NCBI GenBank assembly: GCA_965249745.1
Contig: OZ252252.1
Coordinates: 4,092,001-4,156,000 of the forward strand
Direction: 5' to 3'
From: JANYHH01 sp965249745
GTDB taxonomy: Bacteria; Deinococcota; Deinococci; Deinococcales; JAAFIG01
DNA length: 64,000 nt
The notes beneath the pieces were generated by a model. It was not told the origin of the DNA, did not search any database, and worked only from the letters and a program-made list of their open reading frames with translations. Below are positions 18,252 to 27,574 of the stretch, piece by piece. Numbering within the stretch: the stretch's first letter is position 1; each line of letters opens with the position of its first letter. A program made the position numbers and the translations under genes.

Positions 18252-20180
18252 TCAGTACCCCACGAACAGCGGCATCCTGCCTTTCACCTCGGATTGCGCT
18301 AATGATTTCGTCACACCCCCTCGAGTCTCCCGCACCTGGACGGCGTAATCGCCGCCGGGAACGTAGCTGCTGACCGAGTAGATCAGGCTGATTTTGGAAT
18401 CCACACTGCTGAACGCCACGTCGCCTGCGGGGACGTTCGCGGCGGGGTAGATCAGTGTCCCGAGGAGTTCGGTGGTGCCGCCATTCAGGGTTTCGATGAC
18501 CGTTCCGGCGCGCTCGGTTTTCAAACCCAGTATCCACAGCGTGCCGCCGTCGTTCCTAATTTTTGTGCCATCGGCTTCGTCGTTGAGTTGCCGCGCCCAG
18601 ACGTGTTGCCCGGCGCGTATCGTCAGCGGCTCGAGACCGACATCCTCTAAGAAAAGGTCGCCCGCCCCGGACTGGCTCAGGTACTCGTAAGAGCCGTGTT
18701 TCAAGGCAACTGGGCGCTTGCCGCGCTGCTCGACTTTGATGCCGTATTTGAACTGTTCGATGATGAGCGGGTCGCTGCTGCCGTCTGCCACGATGAAACG
18801 AATGCCGCCGCCATTCGCGCCGTCGCCGCGATTGACCGCGCCACCAAACCCGACGATGCGCTTGACGCTTGGCGGCACGGTCACAACGCGTTCCGCATAG
18901 GAAAAGTAAATTCCGGACGGGAAATAGATTGTGGATTTCCCAGAGTCCAACAGTGCCTGCAAGCTGTCCGTATCGCCGTAATACTTCGCTGTGAACTTGC
19001 CCCAGTTGTTGAGGTCGGCGTTCTGTACCGCCGGGGTCTCCTGAACTGGCAACCCCAGAGATTTGGCAGCCGGATTGCTGGAGAATAGGCTCTTCACCGT
19101 CCCAGACAGGTACTCCGTGACGCTCGAGCCGCTGACCCCTTTGATGAGCGAGGCGTAACCGCCGCTCGAGGCGTCGCGGACGTACAGGTAGCCGCCATTC
19201 TCGATGGCGCTGACACCACTCGAGCCACCCGTCAGGTTCGCACCGAGCAGGATCACGCTGCCATAAGAGGCGGTGTTCTGAATCGCGGGCACGGTGTTCT
19301 GGCTCACCAAATTGCGAATCGCCAGCGTATTGCCATCGTTGAGCAGCCCCGCTCGGCGCTGGTTCTCGAGGTAGATGTTCTCCAACGTCGGCCCGTACTC
19401 GGCGTTTTTTACGTCTATGCCGACATCGAAGCCGCGCACCAGCAGGTTTTTCACCAGGAGCGGTCCCGGCCACTGCCGCGTCATGTCCAGTCCCCTGGCT
19501 CCTGCCCCGTCGGCGCTGGTGATGCTTACGTTCCGCAGGCTGCCGACGTTGCTCGAGATGTAATCAATCCCGACCGCGCCCGCGTTGCCGCTGCCGGTGT
19601 TGACGGCCAGATCCCAAATGTTCTGGTTAAAAGCCATGTTGCCCGCAATGGTCTGAATCACGGGTTTCGGAGCGGCACTCGATCCAAACCCTGACGCGCT
19701 GTCCTTTAGCCGGATCACGCTCGAGCCGCTCCCCTGACCTTGGAGGGTGACACAGCAACCGCGCCACTCGACGGTGTTAGAAACGAGGTAGGTTCCAGCC
19801 GGAAAGTACAGCGCCTTGGGTTTGCCGCTGTAATCCTGGTCGGTGTCGCGCCCATCACTAAGAGCTGCCGTGATCGCCGCAGTGTCGTCGGTGACGCCAT
19901 CACCCTTTGCGCCGTAATCCTTGACACTCTTCATGAAACCGTCTGGGAAAGTGATTGGTCCTGGTGTTAACGCACTCGAGGCGGGTGGCGGAGTGGGTGG
20001 CGGTGTCGCTGGCGGTGGTGTGGGCGGCTGACCCACCAAAGGCGGTGGATTCTGACCCGCGATTGGCTCTGCTTTGAGACAAGCGACGAACGATAGGGTG
20101 AAAACGGCAAACACGCATTGAACCGCAACCCGCCAGACGTTTGAGGCCAGTCTCTGAATCGTATCGCTCGAGATTTCCAT
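18252..20180 (-). CDS. pectate-lyase-superfamily (GH28-related) beta-helix lipoprotein
   Basis: The ATG at 20180 is preferred because the signal peptide begins there (QCVFAVFTLSFVAC, lipobox near residue 34) and earlier in-frame codons give no signal. After a PPP/TPPPA linker the protein has the family start KDYGAKGDGVTDDTAAI, ALYFPAGTYLVS and LQGQGSGSSVIRL, then beta-helix coils. A second half repeats the theme (STIYFPSGIYFSYAERV), so two helix units may be fused in 642 residues. It is the probable first gene of the 20.2-14.0 kb lipoprotein operon. Substrate not deducible. A palindrome at 20214-20230 lies just upstream. Confidence 0.85.
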   Translation of the reverse strand: MEISSDTIQRLASNVWRVAVQCVFAVFTLSFVACLKAEPIAGQNPPPLVGQPPTPPPATPPPTPPPASSALTPGPITFPDGFMKSVKDYGAKGDGVTDDTAAITAALSDGRDTDQDYSGKPKALYFPAGTYLVSNTVEWRGCCVTLQGQGSGSSVIRLKDSASGFGSSAAPKPVIQTIAGNMAFNQNIWDLAVNTGSGNAGAVGIDYISSNVGSLRNVSITSADGAGARGLDMTRQWPGPLLVKNLLVRGFDVGIDVKNAEYGPTLENIYLENQRRAGLLNDGNTLAIRNLVSQNTVPAIQNTASYGSVILLGANLTGGSSGVSAIENGGYLYVRDASSGGYASLIKGVSGSSVTEYLSGTVKSLFSSNPAAKSLGLPVQETPAVQNADLNNWGKFTAKYYGDTDSLQALLDSGKSTIYFPSGIYFSYAERVVTVPPSVKRIVGFGGAVNRGDGANGGGIRFIVADGSSDPLIIEQFKYGIKVEQRGKRPVALKHGSYEYLSQSGAGDLFLEDVGLEPLTIRAGQHVWARQLNDEADGTKIRNDGGTLWILGLKTERAGTVIETLNGGTTELLGTLIYPAANVPAGDVAFSSVDSKISLIYSVSSYVPGGDYAVQVRETRGGVTKSLAQSEVKGRMPLFVGY

Positions 20181-20213
20181 GGAAGTCACCTTAGCCACAA
20201 AAGACTGACCCCC

Positions 20214-20230
20214 TGGTAACATTGTTAACA
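20214..20230. promoter_or_regulatory. candidate operator upstream of the lipoprotein operon
   Basis: TGGTAAC-ATT-GTTAACA is a near-palindrome with 6 of 7 arm bases matched. It ends 34 bases before the ATG at 20180. It differs from the LacI-type sites of the arabinose regulon. No binding protein can be named. Confidence 0.35.
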
Positions 20231-20447
20231 CTGAGCTGCAAATAGGTTTAAGTGAGAGTACTGTGTGTGCGCCAATAATTGCATAAGCGATAGTGAAAGC
20301 TAGGTATGGAGATAGTGAACCTATCGTTGCTAAACACCGTTGCCGCTTCCGAACAGACGTTGCGTTGTTTGTTGCGTACCTGAGATCCAAAATCGGGGGC
20401 ACTGGCTGAGTCCAACGACTCGGATTTATCCTCAGCAAGCGTCGCGT

Positions 20448-22457
20448 TCATCCTCTGAACACCTCGAGGATACGAACACCGAACGGCTCGAGTTGAACGT
20501 GTTCTCCGAGCGTGTCACCCGTCACCAGGTCGCGGTAGCGCCCGCCCAACTCCACCGTCTGCGGCCCGTCGGTGTGGTTGAGGGCAAACACGAAACACTG
20601 CTCATTACTCGAGCGCTCGGTCACTTCGACACCGGCGGGTGCAGCGATCACCGGTTGAATCTCGCACCGCTCGAGCAACCAATCTGTCAGCGCGTCCGGG
20701 ATGTGCCGGTCACCCAACGCGCCAACGTAAACCACGCGCCCGCGCCCGAACGCGTGGTCGGTGATCGCAGCCCGACCCGCGTAGTACCCCCGTGCGTAAC
20801 GGGCGATCACGTGCGCGCCGTGTGGCTCGAGCACATCGCACCAGATCGTGACTGGGTATTCCTTGACGGTCTGAACGCCAGACTCGTCGAACACGACGGC
20901 GTTGGTGCTGCCGATCAGCGAGTCGTACTCCGCGACCTCGACCCCAGCAAGCTGACGCAGCAGACCTGGGAGCGGCGCGTTCACCACAGCGTTGCGCTCG
21001 TCCTTGACGCCGCTGCGAGCGGTCAGGACGAGCGTCCCGCCGTTCTGCACGAAGCGCTCGAGGTTGCGCGCGATCGCGGGCGTGACGATGTGGAGCAAGG
21101 GCGCGATCACCAGCCGGTAGCTCGAGAGGTCGGCACTTGGCGCGACGATGTCCGCACCTGTCTGGCGGCGGTGCAGGCTCCCGTACCAATACTGGAATTG
21201 ATCGCTGTACTGGAGGTTGGGGTTGTTCTGCTGAACTTGGAACGCGAAACGCGCATCGTACGAGAGCATCAACGCGACGCTCGAGCGCGTGACGGAGCCT
21301 GCAATAAGCTCACCGATGCGCTCGAGTTCGCGTCCCATCTGCGCGACCTCGGCGTAGCGACGCCCGACGCGCCCGTCGTGTTCCAGCAACCCGTGCCAGT
21401 ACTGCTCAGCTCCGTGGCGGGCGGTGCGGAAGCGAAAGAACACCATCCCGTCCGCACCGTGGGCGATGCCCTGGTACGCCCAAAGGCGCAACTCGCCGGG
21501 GCGCGGTTGCGGCACGATCTGCTCCCAGCCGCCGGGACCGGCCTGCTGCTCCATGACCCAGAAGTTCTTGCGCTTCACCCCGCGCATCGTCGCGTGCCCG
21601 AGCGCGGCGCGGCTGGGGTCGTCCTTGAGCGAGACGTTCCACCAGATGCGGGGGTAGTTGTCCCACGACACGAAATCGAGGTCGGCGGCCAGATCGAAGT
21701 AATCGAGCGTCTCGTAGCCGAAGCCCATCAGGTTGTGCGTCACGAAATGACCGGGGCAGTGCGTTCGGATGATCTCGAGCTGTTGGCGCTGAAAGGCGGT
21801 GTACGCCTGCGACGAGAAGCGGGCGAAGTCGAGCGCCAAGCCGGGGTTGTGCGGCCCACCGGCTGACTCGAGCGGTACGGGAACCTCCGACCAGCGCCCG
21901 TAGGTGTGTCCCCAAAACACCGTTCCCCAGGCCGCGTTGAGCGCGTCCAGGGTGGTGTACTCGCGCTCGAGCCAGGCGTGAAAGGCGGCTCGAGCGGCGG
22001 GGCCGTAATCGCGGTCGCCGAACTCGTTGTCAATCTGCCAACCGATGACCGCCGGGTGACTCGCGTAGCGCTGCGCCAGCGCCTCGGTGATCCGCCGCGC
22101 GTGGCGCTGGTACTCGGCGTGGTGCGGGCTGGGACCGCGTCGGTGGCCGTAGGTCACGAGCCGCCCGTCGTGGAGCGTGCGGAACATCTCCGGGTTCTGC
22201 GCGTGCAACCACGCGGGCGGCGAGGCTGTGGGCGTGCCCAGCACGACCTCGAGACCGTGTGCGTGCAGAACGGCGATGGCCTCGTCCAGCCAAGCGAAGT
22301 CGAACTCAGCCTCGCACGGCTCGAGCCGAACCCAGGCGAATTCTGCGAGTCGTACGAGGTTGAAGCCCGCCTCGCGCATCAGCCCCGCGTCCACCGCCCA
22401 GCGCTCGCACGGCCACTGCTCCGGGTAGTAGTCCACGCCGAACCGGAAGGCTGGCAT
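20448..22457 (-). CDS. family 42 glycoside hydrolase (beta-galactosidase / arabinopyranosidase type)
   Basis: The 669-residue length is normal for GH42. The N-terminal TIM barrel opens with FGVDYYPEQWP. The acid/base is Glu145 in QIDNEFGD, and the predicted nucleophile is Glu303 in FWVMEQQAG. A trimerisation-type Rossmann domain (about 390-590) and a small beta domain follow. No signal peptide is present, so it acts on imported short oligosaccharides. The start codon overlaps the araA stop by one base (TGATG), implying coupled translation. In an arabinose operon it may release L-arabinose or galactose from side-chain oligomers. GH42 enzymes with either specificity are known. Confidence 0.93.
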   Translation of the reverse strand: MPAFRFGVDYYPEQWPCERWAVDAGLMREAGFNLVRLAEFAWVRLEPCEAEFDFAWLDEAIAVLHAHGLEVVLGTPTASPPAWLHAQNPEMFRTLHDGRLVTYGHRRGPSPHHAEYQRHARRITEALAQRYASHPAVIGWQIDNEFGDRDYGPAARAAFHAWLEREYTTLDALNAAWGTVFWGHTYGRWSEVPVPLESAGGPHNPGLALDFARFSSQAYTAFQRQQLEIIRTHCPGHFVTHNLMGFGYETLDYFDLAADLDFVSWDNYPRIWWNVSLKDDPSRAALGHATMRGVKRKNFWVMEQQAGPGGWEQIVPQPRPGELRLWAYQGIAHGADGMVFFRFRTARHGAEQYWHGLLEHDGRVGRRYAEVAQMGRELERIGELIAGSVTRSSVALMLSYDARFAFQVQQNNPNLQYSDQFQYWYGSLHRRQTGADIVAPSADLSSYRLVIAPLLHIVTPAIARNLERFVQNGGTLVLTARSGVKDERNAVVNAPLPGLLRQLAGVEVAEYDSLIGSTNAVVFDESGVQTVKEYPVTIWCDVLEPHGAHVIARYARGYYAGRAAITDHAFGRGRVVYVGALGDRHIPDALTDWLLERCEIQPVIAAPAGVEVTERSSNEQCFVFALNHTDGPQTVELGGRYRDLVTGDTLGEHVQLEPFGVRILEVFRG

Positions 22458-23986
22458 CAGCGCCCGCCGATGCCGCGTGCGAGCGAGTGATAGAGGTCAT
22501 TCTGGCGCAGTTCGTTCTTGAAGGCGCGAAGCTCTGTGCGCGTGTCAATCACGGTCAGTTCAATCCCGGCGATCTCGGCGAAATCGGTCAGCGTCTCGGT
22601 CGTCACGGCGTAGCTGTAGACGGTGTGATGCGCGCCCCCAGCCAGAATCCAGGCGTGGCAGGCGGTCTCGAAATCCGGCAGGCAGCGCCAGACGGCCCGG
22701 GCCACAGGCAATTCGGGCAGCGGCGGATGCTCGACGGCCTCGACCTCACCGACGATCAAGCGAAAGCGGTGCCCCAGATCAATCAACGAGGCGTTCAGCG
22801 CCCCCCCGGGCGGCGCGTCGAACACGGCGCGCACCGGGTCGGCCTTGCCGCCGATGCCGAGCGGGTGAATCTCGAGCCGAGGTTTCGCGGCCGCGATGCT
22901 CTCGCAAACCTCGAGCATGTGCGCCCCCAGGACCAGCTCGCGGCCCGGCTCGAGGTGGTAGGTGTAGTCCTCCATGAAGCTCGTGCCGCCCGGCAATCCG
23001 TGCGCCATGACTTTGAGGGCGCGCAGCAGCGCGGCCGTTTTCCAGTCGCCCTCGGCCCCGAAGCCGTAGCCATCGTTCATCAGGCGCTGCACGCTCAGGC
23101 CGGGCAACTGTTCCAGGCCGCGCAGGTCCTCGAAGGTCGTGGTGAAGCCCTTGAAGCCGCCCGCCTCGAGAAAGTCGCGCAAGCCAAGCTCGAGACGGGC
23201 GCTGTAACGCAAGGCTGATCGCCTCGAGCCGCTGAGTTGCAGTTCAGGAACGACCTCGTACTGTGCGTCGTACTCGGTCAGCAATGCGTCAATCCTCGAG
23301 TCTGTGACGGCGTTCACTTGCTCTACCAAATCCCCAACGCCGTAGCCGTTGACCGCGAACCCAAACTGAGCCTCCGCCGCGACCTTATCGCCCTCTGTCA
23401 CAGCCACAAAGCGCATGTTATCGCCGAAACGCGCGATCCTCGCGCCCTGCCAGTCCGCCCAAGCGTGGGCCGCGCGCGCCCACGCGCCGAGGTGCGCCTG
23501 CACCCTCGGGTCGGACCAGTGCCCGACGACGACCTTGCGCCGCAAGCCCAGGCGCGTGTGCAGATGACCCGCCTCGCGGTCGCCGTGCGCGGACTGGTTG
23601 AGGTTCATGAAGTCCATGTCAATCGTGTCCCACGGCAGGTCGCGGTTGAACTGCGTGTGCAGGTGGCAGATGGGCTTGACGAGCTGCGTCAGCCCGCCGA
23701 TCCACATTCGAGCGGGCGAGAAGGTGTGCATCCAGAGGATCACGCCCGCACAGTCCGGGTCGGCGTTCGCCTCGAGACAGGTGCGGCGGACTTCCTCGGG
23801 TGTGGTCACGAGCGCCCTGAATTCAACCGTGAGCGGAATCGCGTCGGAGGCGTCCAAGGCCCTCGCCACCGCCCGCGCGTTCTCCGCCACCTGCGCGAGC
23901 GGCTCGGGGCCGTAGAGAGCTTGAGAGCCGCAGACAAGCCAGAGCTTCGGGTTTGAAAGGTTCACGATCGGGTTCGCGTCTGACAT
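22457..23986 (-). CDS. araA: L-arabinose isomerase
   Basis: Converts L-arabinose to L-ribulose in the cytoplasm. The start at 23986 (MSDANPIVNL) overlaps the araD stop by one base; the open frame upstream is antisense shadow. The 509 residues match the family: WLVCGSQALYGPE, HTFSPARMWIGGL, LHTQFNRDLPWDTIDMDFMN, a central NDGYGFGAEGDWKTAAL, MEDYTYHLEPG and a C-terminal HH pair (AGGAHHTVYSY). The metal ligands and catalytic glutamates lie in these blocks. It sits between araD and the GH42 gene in the araB-D-A order. Confidence 0.96.
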   Translation of the reverse strand: MSDANPIVNLSNPKLWLVCGSQALYGPEPLAQVAENARAVARALDASDAIPLTVEFRALVTTPEEVRRTCLEANADPDCAGVILWMHTFSPARMWIGGLTQLVKPICHLHTQFNRDLPWDTIDMDFMNLNQSAHGDREAGHLHTRLGLRRKVVVGHWSDPRVQAHLGAWARAAHAWADWQGARIARFGDNMRFVAVTEGDKVAAEAQFGFAVNGYGVGDLVEQVNAVTDSRIDALLTEYDAQYEVVPELQLSGSRRSALRYSARLELGLRDFLEAGGFKGFTTTFEDLRGLEQLPGLSVQRLMNDGYGFGAEGDWKTAALLRALKVMAHGLPGGTSFMEDYTYHLEPGRELVLGAHMLEVCESIAAAKPRLEIHPLGIGGKADPVRAVFDAPPGGALNASLIDLGHRFRLIVGEVEAVEHPPLPELPVARAVWRCLPDFETACHAWILAGGAHHTVYSYAVTTETLTDFAEIAGIELTVIDTRTELRAFKNELRQNDLYHSLARGIGGR

Positions 23987-24654
23987 CAGGTTCTGTTCTC
24001 CTCGTTCGGTGCTTGGCCGTAGTCGTTCGTGTAACGCCTGTACAGCCGCTCGATGTCCTCGAGCGCCAAGGGTTTGACCCCGCCGAGTTGCACCGCCAGA
24101 TGCGAGGTGCGCGCCACGTCCTCGCACATGACAGCGGCTTTCAGCGCGTCCTTTGGGGTTTTGCCAACCGTGAACACGCCGTGGTTTTCTAAAAGAATCG
24201 CTGGGCTGCGGTGATTCGCCAGCACCCGCACGACCTCGCGCCCGATCTCCTCGCCGCCGATCATTGCAAAGCCCCCGCACGGAATCTCACCGCCGAACTC
24301 GTCCGCCATCGCGGTCAGAAAACACGGGATTGCCCGCGCATTCGCCGCCCACGCGGTCGCGTACGGGCTGTGCGTGTGAACGATGCCGCCGACCTCGGGC
24401 ATGTGGCGGTAAATGTAGGCGTGCGTGGCGGTGTCGCTCGAGGGTTTGAAGCGCGTCTCTAAAGGTTTACCCTCGAGATCGCAATGCACCATCTGATCTG
24501 GCGTCAAGTCTGGGAAGGTCACGCCGCTGGGTTTAATTAGCATTCCCGAACCAACTCGAGCGCTGATGTTGCCGCTCGTCCACGTCACCAAGCCCGCTTT
24601 CGGCAATTCCAAATGCAGTGCGACGAGCTGCAATCGCAGATCGGCTTCGGTCAT
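23986..24654 (-). CDS. araD: L-ribulose-5-phosphate 4-epimerase
   Basis: This 222-residue class II aldolase-fold enzyme makes D-xylulose 5-phosphate from L-ribulose 5-phosphate. Visible motifs are TSGNISAR and IKPSGV (phosphate binding), HTHSPYATAWA (zinc histidines) and LLENHGVF with the third histidine. It overlaps araB by four bases (ATGA) and araA by one base, so the three enzymes are translationally coupled. Length is normal for the family. Confidence 0.95.
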   Translation of the reverse strand: MTEADLRLQLVALHLELPKAGLVTWTSGNISARVGSGMLIKPSGVTFPDLTPDQMVHCDLEGKPLETRFKPSSDTATHAYIYRHMPEVGGIVHTHSPYATAWAANARAIPCFLTAMADEFGGEIPCGGFAMIGGEEIGREVVRVLANHRSPAILLENHGVFTVGKTPKDALKAAVMCEDVARTSHLAVQLGGVKPLALEDIERLYRRYTNDYGQAPNEENRT

Positions 24655-26378
24655 GCGCTAACCTCGAGCGTAATCAGGTCAGTATCGTGAGTTTGCGAAA
24701 GTGTGCCTGCTCGAGCGGCGACGGCTTCGGCTCTTAGGGTCTTCAGGCGTTTCATTGCGTCGCTCGCGCCACGCCCGAAGTAATCGTGCAGCGTCACATA
24801 CTCGGCGTAGAGACGGTCATACAACCGCTGGTTCTCGACAATGGGTTTGTACGCCCCGTGCTGGCGTTTACCCATCACCTGGGCCGCCGCGTAGATGTCG
24901 GCGTGCGCCCCAGCCGCCACCGCCGCGAAGATCGCGCTGCCGAGCGCCCCACCCTGGGTCGAGCTGACGAGGCTCAGCTCGCGTCCGGTAACATCGGCGT
25001 AAATCTGCATCAAAAGTGTGTTCTTCATCAATCCGCCCGCAATCACGAGTTCGGTGACGGGCACGCCGACACTCTCGAAAGTCTCGAGAATCATTCGCGT
25101 CCCGAACGCGGTGCTTTCCAGCAGAGCGCGGTACAGATCGGGTGCTCGAGTGGCGAGGGTGACACCAACGAAGACGCCGCTGAGTTCGGCATTGACCAGC
25201 ACGCTGCGGTTACCGTTCAACCAATCGAGCGCGACGAGGCCATGTTCGCCAATTCCTTGCTGCGCCGCCTCCTCGGTCAGCAGCTCATGGAGGCTGATCC
25301 CACGCCCCTCGGCTCGAGCCGCGTACTCGGGCGGCGTGGCGTGCTTGACCATCCAGCCGAACAGGTCACCGACGCCGCTCTGACCCGCCTCAAAACCCCA
25401 CAGCCCCGGTGTGATGCCACCGTCCACAACGCCGCACATGCCAGGCACTTCAGCCAGTTGCGAGCCGTTCATCACGTGACAGGTACTTGTGCCCATGATC
25501 GCCACCATCTGCCCTGGGTTGACCGCGTTGGCGGCGGGTGCGGTGACGTGCGCGTCCACATTGCCAACCGCGACCGCGATGCCAACGGGTAGACCCGTCC
25601 ACGCGGCCGCTTGCGCTGTTAAACCGCCCGCCCTCGAGCCGAGCGGGGAGAGTTCATGCCCTAACTTCTCGAGGATCGCGGGGAAGTCTGGGTGCAGCGC
25701 AGCCAAATAGGCGGGTGACGGGTACGCACCATCTTGGTAAATCTCCTTGTACCCAGCGGTGCAGGTGTTGCGGGTTTCCACGCCGCACAGTTGCCAGACC
25801 ACCCAGTCCGCGCCCTCGATGATCCGCTCAGCCGAACGGAATAGCTCAGCGTCTTCCTCGAGCATTTGTAAGGCTTTCGGGAATGTCCACTCGCTCGAGA
25901 TTTTGCCGCCGTAGCGCCCGATCCACGGTTCATTGCGGGCGTGTGCAAGGGCGTTGACGCGATCCGCTTGTGGCTGCGCGGCGTGGTGCTTCCAGAGCTT
26001 GACCCACGCGTGCGGGCGGTTGCGGTACTCCGGGAGTTGACACAGCGGCGTACCGTCGCGCAGCGTCGGCAGGATCGTGCAAGCCGTGAAATCAATGCCA
26101 ATGCCGATCACGGAATTGGGGTCAACGCCGCTCAGCTTCAAAACTTTGGGAACAGCGATCTTAAAAACGCTGATGTAATCCGCTGGATTTTGGAGCGCCC
26201 ACTCAAACGGCAGTCGCTCGCTCGAGCCGGGGAGGGATTGCTCAATTACGCCATCCGCGTACACGTGTTCGCTCGAGGCGACCTCAAAGCCGTCAGCGAC
26301 GCGCACGACGACGGCGCGACCGGATAAAGTGCCGAAGTCCACGCCGATGGTGAAGCGGTCTACTGGTGAATGCGTCAC
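24651..26378 (-). CDS. araB: ribulokinase
   Basis: The 575-residue FGGY-family kinase phosphorylates L-ribulose. The first ATPase lobe has FTIGVDFGTLSGRAVV and the Asp-containing GIGIDFTACT. The second has GNVDAHVTAPAA and MGTSTCHVMNG, with the ELVIAGGLMKN nucleotide loop near the end. The start is GTG, overlapping the LacI-gene stop by four bases (GTGA). It is the first enzyme gene after the regulator in the operon. Confidence 0.95.
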   Translation of the reverse strand: MTHSPVDRFTIGVDFGTLSGRAVVVRVADGFEVASSEHVYADGVIEQSLPGSSERLPFEWALQNPADYISVFKIAVPKVLKLSGVDPNSVIGIGIDFTACTILPTLRDGTPLCQLPEYRNRPHAWVKLWKHHAAQPQADRVNALAHARNEPWIGRYGGKISSEWTFPKALQMLEEDAELFRSAERIIEGADWVVWQLCGVETRNTCTAGYKEIYQDGAYPSPAYLAALHPDFPAILEKLGHELSPLGSRAGGLTAQAAAWTGLPVGIAVAVGNVDAHVTAPAANAVNPGQMVAIMGTSTCHVMNGSQLAEVPGMCGVVDGGITPGLWGFEAGQSGVGDLFGWMVKHATPPEYAARAEGRGISLHELLTEEAAQQGIGEHGLVALDWLNGNRSVLVNAELSGVFVGVTLATRAPDLYRALLESTAFGTRMILETFESVGVPVTELVIAGGLMKNTLLMQIYADVTGRELSLVSSTQGGALGSAIFAAVAAGAHADIYAAAQVMGKRQHGAYKPIVENQRLYDRLYAEYVTLHDYFGRGASDAMKRLKTLRAEAVAARAGTLSQTHDTDLITLEVSA

Positions 26379-27412
26379 AGTGTCCCTCGCACGTCGCGCG
26401 GCACGGCGGTGCTGTCGCGCACGATCAGGCTGGGGACGAGCAGGGTGAGTTGGTTGGCGCGTTCCGGGGTCTCGATTCGCGTGATGAGTTGATCCAGCCC
26501 TTGCCGCGCGAGCACGCTGAAGTCTTGGCGGATCGTGGTCAGCGGCGGCTCCAAATACGGAGCCTCCGGAATGTCGTCGAAGCCGACCACCGACACGTCG
26601 CGCGGCAGGGAGAGACCGCGCTCGTGCAGGGCCCGCAGCGCACCGAGCGCCATCTGGTCGTTTCCAACGAGCAGCGCCGTGAAATCCGCGCCGGACTCCA
26701 GTAAGCCCCGCGTGGCGCGGTAGCCGCCCGCCGCCGTCCAGTCCGCCTCGAGGTCAGCGACCGCCTGAAGTTTGGACTGGTGCAGCACGCTCAGCCACCC
26801 CTGGTGGCGCAGCAACGCTGCGTACCAGCGCAACGGCCCGTTGACGAGGGCGATGCGTCTGTGCCCGAGGCCTAAGAGGTGCTGCGCCGCCAGCCTGGCC
26901 CCGGTGAACTGGTCTACGGCGGTGACGTAGCGCCCAGCCTTCGGCTCCGCATCGGTTAGCACAAGGGGCAGGTCGGCGCATAGATCCTCGATTTGCGCGT
27001 CGCCCGCCGCGAGCAGCGGCGCGAACATGATGATGCCGTCCACGCGCTGGCTCCGCAGCGTCTGAAGCGCCTGACCAATCTGCTCGGTGGTGAGTTCGCT
27101 GACGCTCACGTCGCTCAGGCTGTACCCGCGTTCTCGGGCGGCCGACTCGAGGCTGGCGAGCATCTGTGCCGGTCCGAAATGCGCGATGCCGTAGCTGACC
27201 ACACCAATGCTCGCCGAGTGCTTCGTGGCGAGGCTGCGCGCGACCGTGCTGGGGTGGTAATCCAGTGCTCGAATCGCGGTTTGCACGCGCTCCCGCGTCT
27301 CGTGCGCCACAGAAGGATGATGGTTGATGACCCTCGAGACCGTTTGATAGGAGACTCCGGCGCGCTGGGCAACATCGTTGATCGTCGCGGTTTTGGTTCT
27401 GAGTTTCAGCAT
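26375..27412 (-). CDS. LacI-family repressor of the arabinose regulon
   Basis: The 345-residue protein has an N-terminal HTH, INDVAQRAGVSYQTVSRVIN, with hinge helix STVARSLA, then a periplasmic-binding-like sugar domain (IGVVSYG, DGIIMFAPLL, VGFDDIPEAPYLEPPLTTIRQD). The recognition helix YQTVSR is the same as in E. coli LacI, which binds TTGTGAGC half-sites. Three sites of that kind occur at 29409, 32430 and 32714. It is therefore the likely repressor of the transporter and lipoprotein genes as well as being co-transcribed with araBDA. The inducer is probably arabinose or an arabino-oligosaccharide (inference). Confidence 0.92.
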   Translation of the reverse strand: MLKLRTKTATINDVAQRAGVSYQTVSRVINHHPSVAHETRERVQTAIRALDYHPSTVARSLATKHSASIGVVSYGIAHFGPAQMLASLESAARERGYSLSDVSVSELTTEQIGQALQTLRSQRVDGIIMFAPLLAAGDAQIEDLCADLPLVLTDAEPKAGRYVTAVDQFTGARLAAQHLLGLGHRRIALVNGPLRWYAALLRHQGWLSVLHQSKLQAVADLEADWTAAGGYRATRGLLESGADFTALLVGNDQMALGALRALHERGLSLPRDVSVVGFDDIPEAPYLEPPLTTIRQDFSVLARQGLDQLITRIETPERANQLTLLVPSLIVRDSTAVPRDVRGTL

Positions 27413-27574
27413 GGTTTACCTTGGCACATTTTCGGGGAGTAGTTCGGAGACAGAGGGGCGTTTCCTGGCTCGAGTGGCGGTCGTTTCATGAATTTTGCCA
27501 CACAGCGTGCGCTGCCAACTCTCGAGGATTCCACGTGCGCCCGAAAGCCTTCCAGAGCGGTTCACGCATCGCCC

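Noticed and set aside
20340..21866. 508-codon plus-strand frame
   Set aside because: It is antisense to the GH42 gene, whose catalytic motifs are intact.
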